Below, piece by piece: positions 16,015-24,039 of a stretch of 64,000 nt of DNA (the first letter of the stretch is position 1; every line of letters begins with the position of its first letter). The notes beneath the pieces were generated by a model. That model worked only from the letters and a program-made list of their open reading frames with translations. It searched no databases and was not told the DNA's origin. The DNA is taken from the NCBI GenBank assembly GCA_032560695.1, contig JAWGHR010000001.1:1-64000 (forward strand). Reading direction: 5' to 3'. Source of the DNA: Peptoniphilus_A harei_B (lineage in GTDB: Bacteria > Bacillota > Clostridia > Tissierellales > Peptoniphilaceae). A program made the position numbers and the translations under genes.

Positions 16015-17481
16015 TTATCTTCTCTTTTTCATTGAACCAAGAATACCTCTAGCTATTTCACGGCCAATAGATCTTGTTATTGTTCCTAACATGGAGTCTA
16101 TTCCCTTGTCGATGTAGGACTTTTGCTTGCGAGAAGACTTCCTTTCTTTCTCCAGTTCTTTTCTTTTAAGTTCATATTCTTCTTCGCGAGCCTTGTCAAT
16201 CTTTTCTCTCTCAATCCTATCTTTAAGAACTTCATAAGCCGATTCTCTATCAATAGAAGTTTTATATTTAGAGTAAAGGGAAGAAGACTCAACTATTGAC
16301 CTTAGTTCCATATCATTAAGATTTGAGAAGGAGGAGTGAGGTGGCAAGATTAAAGCTCTGTCTGCAAAGCTTGGTGCACCAGCTTCATCAGGGAAGGATA
16401 CTATCGCCTCTCCAGTTCTTAAATTTATAATTTCTTCTTTTAAATCTATTGACTCATCTTGTCTAAAGGTATCAGCAACAGCCTTAATAGTTTTTAATTC
16501 TTTAGGGGAGTAAGCTCTTAGCTGATGGATAATCCTGTTGGAGAGTTGAGAAGAAACTTCTTCAGGAATATCTAAAGGGTTTTGTGTTATGAAAAATACT
16601 CCAACACCCTTACTACGAACAAGCCTTACTACTTGAATTATTTTATCCTTTAAAACATTTGGTGTATTCTTGAAAAGTAAGTGGGCTTCGTCAAAGAAGA
16701 AAACCAATTTAGGTTTATCCAAGTCACCAACTTCTGGGAAGTTTTCATAAATTTCCGATAGAAGATATAGTAGTAACATTGAATAGAGAAGTGGATTTGT
16801 AATAAGCTTATCTGCCTTTAAAATATTTACAAGACCTCTGCCATTAGAATCAGTTTTAATTAAGTCATTAATGTCAATCGCTGGCTCTCCAAAGAACAAG
16901 TCACCACCAGCATCTTCTAGGAAGAGCAATTTTCTTGAAATAGCAGACAAGCTTTGGCTAGCTACGTTTCCAAAATTTTTGCTAACGTCCTCACGGTTAT
17001 CACTTACATAATTTATAACTTCCTTTAAGTCTTTTAAATCAATTAAGAGGAGGCCTTCGCTGTCGGCAACCTTAAAGACAATATTTAAAACTCCCATTTG
17101 CGTGTCATTGAGGTCCAAGATATTTGAAAGCATGAGAGGACCCATTTCAGAAATAGTTACCCTAAGAGGAATTCCTCCTTCTTGATAGACATCCCAAATG
17201 TTAAGAGGATAGGGCTTAAAATCAAAATCAGCTAAACCCAGTTCATCAAGTCTTGACCTTAGATTGTCATTTATCTCTCCAGGATTAGAAATATTTACAA
17301 GATCTCCCTTGACATCAGCAAGAATGCTTGGGACGCCAGCATCAGACAGACCTTCGGTTAGGACCTTTAGAGTAACAGTCTTTCCAGTTCCTGTTGCCCC
17401 ACTAATAAGTCCATGCCTGTTCACCTTATTAAGAAGAATATAATTTTCAAACTTACCCTTTCCAATTAAAATTTTATCCAT
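16015..17481 (-). CDS. HerA-like ATPase, DUF853 (YjgR) family
   Basis: A 488-residue P-loop ATPase of the FtsK/HerA superfamily. Walker A is GATGTGKT at residues 28-35, Walker B is LVFFFDEAHLLF, and FFITQNPLDIPEEV is the sensor region with the family glutamine. The C-terminal 90 residues are highly charged and end in an amphipathic GRSIARE-like tail. DUF853 proteins are widespread in bacteria; a DNA- or protein-pumping role is inferred from homology only. It diverges from a small AAA ATPase gene. A second, different HerA lies at 40234. Confidence 0.9.
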   Translation of the reverse strand: MDKILIGKGKFENYILLNKVNRHGLISGATGTGKTVTLKVLTEGLSDAGVPSILADVKGDLVNISNPGEINDNLRSRLDELGLADFDFKPYPLNIWDVYQEGGIPLRVTISEMGPLMLSNILDLNDTQMGVLNIVFKVADSEGLLLIDLKDLKEVINYVSDNREDVSKNFGNVASQSLSAISRKLLFLEDAGGDLFFGEPAIDINDLIKTDSNGRGLVNILKADKLITNPLLYSMLLLYLLSEIYENFPEVGDLDKPKLVFFFDEAHLLFKNTPNVLKDKIIQVVRLVRSKGVGVFFITQNPLDIPEEVSSQLSNRIIHQLRAYSPKELKTIKAVADTFRQDESIDLKEEIINLRTGEAIVSFPDEAGAPSFADRALILPPHSSFSNLNDMELRSIVESSSLYSKYKTSIDRESAYEVLKDRIEREKIDKAREEEYELKRKELEKERKSSRKQKSYIDKGIDSMLGTITRSIGREIARGILGSMKKRR

Positions 17482-17592
17482 AAGAGCCTCCTTAGTAGCT
17501 TTGTAATCTAAGATTATTATAGCAAAGAAAAGACTTGATAAAATAAATTTTTAAAAATGATATAATTGATTCAAAGATTGTGAGGTCATATT

Positions 17593-18327
17593 GTGGAATA
17601 CTTAAAAGAAATTTATAAAATAAATAGGGAAGACTTTGAAGAATATTCATACCTAAGAAATATTCCTGCCTTAAAAAATTTTCAGGGAATAAAAATAGAA
17701 AAGCCAGTAACTTTTTTTGTTGGAGAAAATGGAAGTGGGAAGTCAACTCTTCTTGAAGCCATAGCTGTTGCCTTAGGCCTCAACCCAGAAGGGGGATCCA
17801 AAAATTTTAACTTTGCTACAAAAGAAACTCATTCAGAACTTGGTAAGCTCTTAGAAATTGCTAGAGGACCAAGAAGAGAAGAAGATGGATTTTTTCTTAG
17901 AGCTGAGTCCTTTTACAATCTTGCAACAGAAGTTGAGGAACTCGAAAGCTCTGGCTTTGAAAGTTTTTATGACTCCTATGGAGGCAAGTCACTTCATGAA
18001 CAATCCCACGGTGAGAGTTTTAGGTCCCTCATCCTAAATAGGTTTAGACCCAGAGGAATCTACCTACTCGATGAACCTGAAGCTGCACTTTCTCCAACGT
18101 CACAGATGTCGCTACTCTGCATAATAGATGAATTGGTAAAAAAAGATTCCCAATTTATAATTGCTAGTCACTCGCCAATTATACTTGCTTATCCCAATGC
18201 AGATATTTATGAATTTAATGAAGCTGGTCTAGAGAAGAAGTCTTATAAAGAAACTGAATCCTATAGTGTGACTAAAACCTTCTTAGATGATCCTGAAAGA
18301 ATGATGAATTTATTATTTGATGATTGA
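17593..18327 (+). CDS. Small ABC-type AAA ATPase (AAA_23/AAA_21-like)
   Basis: A 244-residue ATPase. Walker A is GENGSGKST (44-52); the signature-like SHGESFRSLILNRF corresponds to the ABC C-loop; Walker B is YLLDEPEAALSP; and FIIASHSPIILAYP is the H-loop. This is the compact MutS/RecF-like single-domain ATPase often annotated as AAA family ATPase, without a partner nuclease. GTG start at 17593 follows GAGGT by six bases. It is divergent from the DUF853 ATPase, with 111 bases between them, so they may share regulation. Function unknown. Confidence 0.8.
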   Translation: MEYLKEIYKINREDFEEYSYLRNIPALKNFQGIKIEKPVTFFVGENGSGKSTLLEAIAVALGLNPEGGSKNFNFATKETHSELGKLLEIARGPRREEDGFFLRAESFYNLATEVEELESSGFESFYDSYGGKSLHEQSHGESFRSLILNRFRPRGIYLLDEPEAALSPTSQMSLLCIIDELVKKDSQFIIASHSPIILAYPNADIYEFNEAGLEKKSYKETESYSVTKTFLDDPERMMNLLFDD

Positions 18328-18330
18328 TAA

Positions 18331-18360
18331 TAACCCTGATACATAATCGGGGTTACTTTT
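18331..18360 (+). terminator. Terminator of the AAA ATPase gene
   Basis: TAACCCTGAT pairs with ATCGGGGTTA (one G-U pair) around a five-base loop, followed by CTTTTT. Confidence 0.75.
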
Positions 18361-18683
18361 TGTCTTTAAAAGAATTTATAACTTATTAAAAAAGATGCTT
18401 ATGTATAAATTAAATTTATAGTTTCAATGTCAAAGAAGTGTTAAATTTTTATTTGAGAAAAATATTTTTTATTTATCAAAAGGGATTCCTATGCTAAAAT
18501 TATTTTCGTATCATTACATTTAGTTAATTAATTTTAAATATTTATTATTTATGTAAGTTAATATAAAGTAGTAGGCAATTTATATTAATTCCATAAATTC
18601 AAGTATTTTATTGTCTTTGATTTAATATAAGACATGTATTTAATTTGTGAAAGATACAAATCATAAAATTTATGGAGGAAAAC
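18361..18683. other. Long AT-rich leader before the surface protein gene
   Basis: No gene is visible. The stretch is strongly AT-rich and should contain the promoter of the surface protein. TTGAGA near 18453 and TATGCTAAAAT near 18490 are possible promoter elements, but spacing is not ideal. No riboswitch was recognised. Confidence 0.35.
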
Positions 18684-21017
18684 ATGAAAAAAGTTTTAGC
18701 GACTACTATGGCTACTTTAATATTTGGAGTTTCAGTTCCGGTTAACACCTTTGCTTTACCAAATAATTTAGAAAAGGCAAACCATTTGGAAGTAAACAAT
18801 CCAAAAGAGTTTACTGCACAAGATTTTAAAGGTAAGCTCTTTGATAGGGATGAAAAATTATTGGAGAATTATCAAAATAAAGGTAATCAAATACCAGAGG
18901 GCCACACGCCAGGTATTATTGCCAGTGACCAATCACCAAATGGAAAACCACAAGGATATGTAACAGTAACATATAAGGTGGATACAACAAAAGCTAAGTT
19001 CGAAAATGAAAATATTGGGAAAAGTGAAATTAGCTTTTATGTGTATAAATCCATTGGTGTGAAATTAAATGAAGTTGGCAAAAATATAAATGTTGTAGCA
19101 TTAGATCCTACAAAACATGAAATAGACAAAGATTCTCCTTGGACTATAGCACCTAATAGTTTTAATGAAGATAGTGTTGTCACAGAAGACATAACATTAA
19201 CAGCAAACATAAAAGATCTTTCTAATCAAAATTCTAAGCAAGAAAGGACTATTGCAGAAAGAATTACAAAAAATGGTCTATATGCAGCCGATATTTCTGT
19301 ATGGATGGGCGACACAATAAATTGGAAAGATGGAGTTGGACTTGACACAAGTGTTACTGACCCTGAGCTCAAAAAAGCTTTTAATGAAGCAAGTTTTGAA
19401 GGTGATGGTAGAAATTCAAATAACCAGAGAACTTCAGGAGAGGAAGGAAAGATTAAAGTAACTTTTTCTGATAATTCCTTTATTGAAGTTGAAGGCCAAA
19501 AAATATATGTCTTTCCACATGTAACAGCTTCAACTTATGACAAGGCACCAAAAGATGCTATAATCACAAACTTCTTTTTAGGAGAAGGAACTAAGGTTGT
19601 GGAAGGTTCCAAAGTAACAGAAGGAGATGCAGACCACCCAACAGTTTATAAGACATATAAGGTAAAACCAGGCACAGATTTATCTAAATATAATTTACCG
19701 ACTAATCAAAATGTGTTTGATAATATTTTTGCTAAACCATTAGATGATTCCTACTCTAATGTACGTTGGGAACCGAATAATTTTGTAGTAAGGGATAACA
19801 ACAAAGTTTTTACTGCAAAGGCTATTAAAAGATACAAGGTAACTTTTGAATTTCAAGGACTTGATCTTGATACAAGTAAAGACATTGATGCTGAATCACT
19901 AGTCAAAGCATTAAAAGATAAAAAGCCAGAAGAAGCTTGGGTTGAAAAGGGAAAGAGTTTTAACCCAACAAAACCCCAAAACTTCACTGAAATCATCAAA
20001 GACAAAGAGGGACAAGTTACAAAAGTATACGAATGGACCTTTGCTGGATGGAATCAAACAGGAATCCCAAGTGCATCTAAGGATGAGAAACTTATTGGAA
20101 CTTGGAAGAGATCTCAAGCTAAATCAGCTGAACCAGAAGTTGAAAAAATATCTGAATTAGACAAAACCATCAAGGGGCAAGGCCAAGTTGGAGCAAAAAT
20201 TATAATAACTTTTGAAGATAATACTTCTTTAGAAACTACTGTAAGACCAAACATGAAGTGGGAAGTTAAAATCAATAAAAACTTAAAGAAAAATGAAAAA
20301 ATTTCAATTACTCAAATAGAAAAGGGTAAAAAAGAATCTGCAAAGAAAGAAGTCATTGTTTCTGAAAAGGCAAAAGAAAATAAAAAGCCAGACCCAAGAC
20401 CTATGCCAAATCCAGAAGTAAAACCTGATAAGAAACCACTTCCAAATCCAGGAACAAATCAAAAAGAAAAAAATAAGCAAAACAAAAAAGAAAATAATTA
20501 CTTTGGTCTAAGATTCAAAAACCACACTACAAAGGCAACAAAAGTTAAGACTCAAGTAGAAAATAAAAACATAAATAAGAAGCAAAGAGAAGAAGCAAGA
20601 TACATCATTGACGTAATGAGTGGCAACTACCAAGTCATCAAAGATGGTGTAAGACAAAATAGAAAAATGGATGTCATGCCACAAATAAAAAATGACAGAC
20701 TTATACTTCCACTTAGAAATATTGCAGAAATGATTGGAGCAAAAGTTGAGTGGGATCCACAAACTAGGACAGCAAGCTTTACAAACAAGGGCCTAGTTGC
20801 AAAAATCCAAATAGATGGAAATGAAATTGTTCTTTCCAATGGCAAAGTCATCAAGATGGACTCTAAACCATTAAACATCAATGGAAGAATATTACTTCCA
20901 ATTTCTAACGTTGCCAATGTCTTTGGACTTACAAATGGAAACACAAAAGACGGCATAGACCAAAACATCGAATGGGATGGCGTCAATAAGACAGTGGAAA
21001 TAAACTTAAATAAATAA
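18684..21017 (+). CDS. Secreted surface protein with copper amine oxidase-like stalk domain
   Basis: A 777-residue exported protein. A signal peptide covers residues 1-25 or so, with likely cleavage after VNTFA. The middle region is an adhesin-like stalk: a domain with YKVTFEFQGLDLDTSK and AWVEKGKSFNP (SHIRT/InlB-repeat-like strands), then a bacterial Ig-like domain starting at about residue 490, then a Lys/Pro-rich linker near 565-600. The last 130 residues are a Cu_amine_oxidN1-type domain: NDRLILPLRNIAEMIG, VEWDPQTRTASF, GRILLPISNVANVFG. No LPXTG anchor is present, so attachment is probably through the C-terminal domain. I chose ATG 18684 because GGAGG (18674-18678) lies five bases upstream; the in-frame ATG at 18672 overlaps that site. 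Confidence 0.75.
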   Translation: MKKVLATTMATLIFGVSVPVNTFALPNNLEKANHLEVNNPKEFTAQDFKGKLFDRDEKLLENYQNKGNQIPEGHTPGIIASDQSPNGKPQGYVTVTYKVDTTKAKFENENIGKSEISFYVYKSIGVKLNEVGKNINVVALDPTKHEIDKDSPWTIAPNSFNEDSVVTEDITLTANIKDLSNQNSKQERTIAERITKNGLYAADISVWMGDTINWKDGVGLDTSVTDPELKKAFNEASFEGDGRNSNNQRTSGEEGKIKVTFSDNSFIEVEGQKIYVFPHVTASTYDKAPKDAIITNFFLGEGTKVVEGSKVTEGDADHPTVYKTYKVKPGTDLSKYNLPTNQNVFDNIFAKPLDDSYSNVRWEPNNFVVRDNNKVFTAKAIKRYKVTFEFQGLDLDTSKDIDAESLVKALKDKKPEEAWVEKGKSFNPTKPQNFTEIIKDKEGQVTKVYEWTFAGWNQTGIPSASKDEKLIGTWKRSQAKSAEPEVEKISELDKTIKGQGQVGAKIIITFEDNTSLETTVRPNMKWEVKINKNLKKNEKISITQIEKGKKESAKKEVIVSEKAKENKKPDPRPMPNPEVKPDKKPLPNPGTNQKEKNKQNKKENNYFGLRFKNHTTKATKVKTQVENKNINKKQREEARYIIDVMSGNYQVIKDGVRQNRKMDVMPQIKNDRLILPLRNIAEMIGAKVEWDPQTRTASFTNKGLVAKIQIDGNEIVLSNGKVIKMDSKPLNINGRILLPISNVANVFGLTNGNTKDGIDQNIEWDGVNKTVEINLNK

Positions 21018-21026
21018 AATCTTTTT

Positions 21027-21058
21027 AAGAACTTAGTTAAGAGCTAAGTTCTTTTTTT
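21027..21058 (+). terminator. Terminator of the surface protein gene
   Basis: AAGAACTTAG (21027-21036) pairs perfectly with CTAAGTTCTT (21044-21053) around a short loop, followed by TTTTTT. Confidence 0.85.
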
Positions 21059-21063
21059 ATATT

Positions 21064-21209
21064 AAAAAATTCTTATGACTCCATAAATTTTTATAGCATT
21101 AAAAAATTTACAAGGCTATAAGCTTTCATGACATTAAAAGAATTCATGACTCTATAAACTCTTATAGGATCAAAAGAGTTTAATACTTTATAAACTCTTA
21201 CAAGATAAT
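21064..21209. repeat. Degenerate tandem repeat, about 36-bp period, four units
   Basis: Four units start at about 21064, 21101, 21136 and 21172. Each begins with AAAARARTTT/AATTC-like bases and continues with ATGACTCTATAAACTCTTATAG-like text; units 3 and 4 are the most similar (CTATAAACTCTTA versus TTATAAACTCTTA). Units are clearly degenerate. It lies in the 345-base gap between the surface protein and hsdM, which otherwise contains only a terminator and the hsdM promoter region. It is not CRISPR-like: no constant repeat and no unique spacers. Confidence 0.5.
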
Positions 21210-21362
21210 ACAAATCGACGACTTAGCAAATTTCTACAAGAAAAACAAAAGTCATAACTTAGGAAGAATTTAAAAATAAAAATTTAAAATCAAAAGAAAT
21301 TCACTACAAGAGAGAATTTTCTAACAATTTTGTTATAATAAGATTATAGGAAAGGAGTTACT

Positions 21363-22832
21363 ATGCTAACAGGTGAATTGAGAAACAAGGTGGATGCAAT
21401 CTGGACAACTTTATGGACAGAAGGCTCAACAAATCCACTTACAAATATAGAACAAATTACTTACTTATTATTTATGAAGGGACTAGACCAACTCCAACTT
21501 CAAAAAGAAGAAGATGCAAACATCTTGGGACTAGACTTTGAGACAATCTTCCCAAAAGACAAGCCAAACTACAGGTGGCACGTCTTCAAAAACCTTGGGT
21601 CAGCTACAGAAATGTACCAGCTCATGCAAGGAGAAATCTTTCCCTTTATAAAGAACCTACAAGGAGAAGATGGAGACACATCCTTCTCAAGATACATGAA
21701 GGAAGCAAACTTCCAAATTAATAAACCACAAACCTTGCAAAAAGTTGTCACAGCCATAGACGAACTTCCCACAGAAGACAACGACATCAAGGGCGACATA
21801 TACGAATACCTTTTATCAAAGTTACAAACATCTGGCACTAACGGACAGTTTCGTACCCCAAGACACATAATAAAGATGATGGTGAACCTAGTGAAACCAA
21901 ATTCTGAAGATGTGATATGTGATCCTGCTTGTGGAACTTCGGGTTTCTTGGTGGCTGCGTCAGAATACTTGCGTGACAATGACAAGGACTTCATGTTTGA
22001 CCAAGCTAAGTCCCACCACTTCCACAACGACATGTTCTATGGATATGACATGGACAACACCATGCTTAGGATTTCAGCCATGAATATGATGCTTCACAAT
22101 GTAGACAACCCACAAATCAAATACCAAGATTCTCTCTCAGAAGACAATGGAGACAGGGCAAAGTATTCACTTATACTTGCCAACCCACCCTTCAAGGGAT
22201 CACTTGACTATGAATCAGTTGCCAATGACCTCTTAGCTAATATAAAGACCAAGAAGACTGAGCTACTCTTTGTAGAATTAATATTAAACATGCTAAAGGC
22301 TGGAGGAAGGGCAGCAGTTATAGTTCCCGATGGAGTCCTATTTGGTTCATCAAAGGCTCACAAGGACTTGAGGAAGGAATTAGTAGAGAACAACGATCTT
22401 AAGGGTGTCATCTCCATGCCAAGTGGAGTCTTCAAACCCTATGCAGGAGTTTCCACTGCAATTTTGATTTTCGTAAAGACAAATAAGGTTGGAGGCACAA
22501 AAAAAGTTTGGTTCTACGACATGGAGGCTGATGGTTATTCACTTAACGACAACAGGACTCCAATAGAAGATAACGACATTCCAGATATTATCGACTGCTT
22601 TGAAAATCTAAGTGACCAAGAAGGCAAGCCTCGCACAGGTAAGTCCTTTATGGTAGACAAGGAAGAGATAGCAGAAAATGACTACGACCTTTCTATTAAC
22701 AAGTACAAGGAAATAGAATATGAAGAAGTGGACTACGACCCACCTCAAGTTATTATAGGAAGGATAGAGTCCATGGAAAGAGAAATCCAAGATGGGCTTG
22801 AAAACTTAAAGATGATCCTAGGTGATATGTGA
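21363..22832 (+). CDS. hsdM: Type I restriction-modification DNA methyltransferase subunit
   Basis: A 489-residue N6-adenine methyltransferase, the M subunit of a type I complex. The N-terminal helical domain starts LRNKVDAIWTTLWTEG. SAM motif I is DPACGTSGF at residues 187-195 and the catalytic motif IV is NPPF at 274-277. FRTPRHIIKMMVNLVKP is the conserved lead-in to the methyltransferase fold. AAAGGAG precedes the ATG. It overlaps hsdS by four bases (ATGA-type junction). With HsdS it methylates the host site and, with HsdR, forms the restriction complex. Confidence 0.95.
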   Translation: MLTGELRNKVDAIWTTLWTEGSTNPLTNIEQITYLLFMKGLDQLQLQKEEDANILGLDFETIFPKDKPNYRWHVFKNLGSATEMYQLMQGEIFPFIKNLQGEDGDTSFSRYMKEANFQINKPQTLQKVVTAIDELPTEDNDIKGDIYEYLLSKLQTSGTNGQFRTPRHIIKMMVNLVKPNSEDVICDPACGTSGFLVAASEYLRDNDKDFMFDQAKSHHFHNDMFYGYDMDNTMLRISAMNMMLHNVDNPQIKYQDSLSEDNGDRAKYSLILANPPFKGSLDYESVANDLLANIKTKKTELLFVELILNMLKAGGRAAVIVPDGVLFGSSKAHKDLRKELVENNDLKGVISMPSGVFKPYAGVSTAILIFVKTNKVGGTKKVWFYDMEADGYSLNDNRTPIEDNDIPDIIDCFENLSDQEGKPRTGKSFMVDKEEIAENDYDLSINKYKEIEYEEVDYDPPQVIIGRIESMEREIQDGLENLKMILGDM

Positions 22833-24025
22833 TGAATAAATATTTTTTAAAAGATTTATTCGAAAAACCAATCTCGGGCGAATGGGGCAAAGAACTTGAG
22901 GATGGAATAATTGGGTTCCCAGTAATTAGAACTACAAACTTTACAAATATTGGCGAAATTAATTATGATGATTTAGCCTATAGAGATATAGACCCTATAA
23001 AAAAGGAAAATAAATTTTTAAAACTGGGCGATATAATTATTGAAAAATCAGGAGGAACTCCTGACAATCCAGTTGGTAGAGTTGTTTATTTTAATAAGAA
23101 AGGAAAAAAATTTTTTACAAATAATTTTACTGCTGCCTTGAGAACCATAAACAACGCTGACTCGAAATATTTATTTTATCTGCTATACTACTTACACAAA
23201 AGAAAAGTGGTTTTAAAGTATCAAAATAAAACCACTGGTATAATTAATCTACAATTAAATGACTATTTAAAAAAGACCGAAGTAGAGATACCAACTCTTA
23301 GCATGCAGAAAGAAACAGTAGATTTATTGGATGGTTTAAGAAATTTAATAAAAATCAGAAAAGAACAAATTCAAGATTATGATGATTTAATTGAGAGTTT
23401 ATTTTTTGAAATACTTAACAAGTCTTTTATAAAAGAAATATCTTTTGATGATATGTTTGAAATTATTGATGGAGACAGAGGAAAAAATTATCCAAAGAAA
23501 AATGATTTATTAGAAGAAGGGTATTGCTTATTTTTAAATACAAAGAATGTTACAAAAACAGGTTTTAAATTTGAACAACTAGAATTTATAACAGAAGAGA
23601 AAGACAATAAACTTAGAAAAGGAAGAACAAAAATAGGAGACTTCATATTAACTACTAGAGGTACTGTAGGTAATATAGCTTATATAGACAAAGACATAGA
23701 CTTTAAAAATATAAGAATTAATTCTGGAATGGTTATTTTGAGAAGAAAACTAGAAATAAACCCAAAATTTTTTGAAGTTTTAATTAGAAAAACAGATATA
23801 TTAGTGAAAGCAAAAAGTGGTTCTGCACAGCCTCAATTACCAATAAAAAGTTTGAAGAAAGTTTTAATTCCGACAATAGATGTAGAATTGCAAAATAAAT
23901 TTGCTGACTATGTTTTAAAGATAGAAGAGGAAAAGAAAAAGTTAAATGAATCTCTTCTTGAGTTAGAAAGTCTTTTTGACGCCTTAATGGAGGATGCTTT
24001 TTCTGGAAATTTATTTAAGGAATGA
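22829..24025 (+). CDS. hsdS: Type I restriction-modification specificity subunit
   Basis: A 398-residue S subunit with two target recognition domains, about residues 1-150 and 205-345, each followed by a helical conserved region: MQKETVDLLDGLRNLIKIR and LQNKFADYVLKIEEEKKK. The C-terminus ALMEDAFSGNLF is typical. It sets the bipartite DNA target of HsdM and HsdR; the target cannot be read from sequence. Codon choice is visibly more AT-rich (AAA, AAT, TTA) than in hsdM and the first part of hsdR, which prefer AAG and GAC. This suggests that the specificity gene was exchanged independently. Confidence 0.93.
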   Translation: MMNKYFLKDLFEKPISGEWGKELEDGIIGFPVIRTTNFTNIGEINYDDLAYRDIDPIKKENKFLKLGDIIIEKSGGTPDNPVGRVVYFNKKGKKFFTNNFTAALRTINNADSKYLFYLLYYLHKRKVVLKYQNKTTGIINLQLNDYLKKTEVEIPTLSMQKETVDLLDGLRNLIKIRKEQIQDYDDLIESLFFEILNKSFIKEISFDDMFEIIDGDRGKNYPKKNDLLEEGYCLFLNTKNVTKTGFKFEQLEFITEEKDNKLRKGRTKIGDFILTTRGTVGNIAYIDKDIDFKNIRINSGMVILRRKLEINPKFFEVLIRKTDILVKAKSGSAQPQLPIKSLKKVLIPTIDVELQNKFADYVLKIEEEKKKLNESLLELESLFDALMEDAFSGNLFKE

Positions 24026-24039
24026 GAAGGGAGGTAGAC

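Noticed and set aside
18453..18500. Strong promoter for the surface protein
   Set aside because: TTGAGA and TATGCT-like elements are present but badly spaced; not called as a separate promoter.
20627..20986. Minus-strand open frame of 119 codons within the surface protein gene
   Set aside because: Antisense to a gene with clear domains; no start context or family.
21064..21209. CRISPR array
   Set aside because: Units are degenerate throughout with no constant repeat and no unique spacers, and no cas genes are near.
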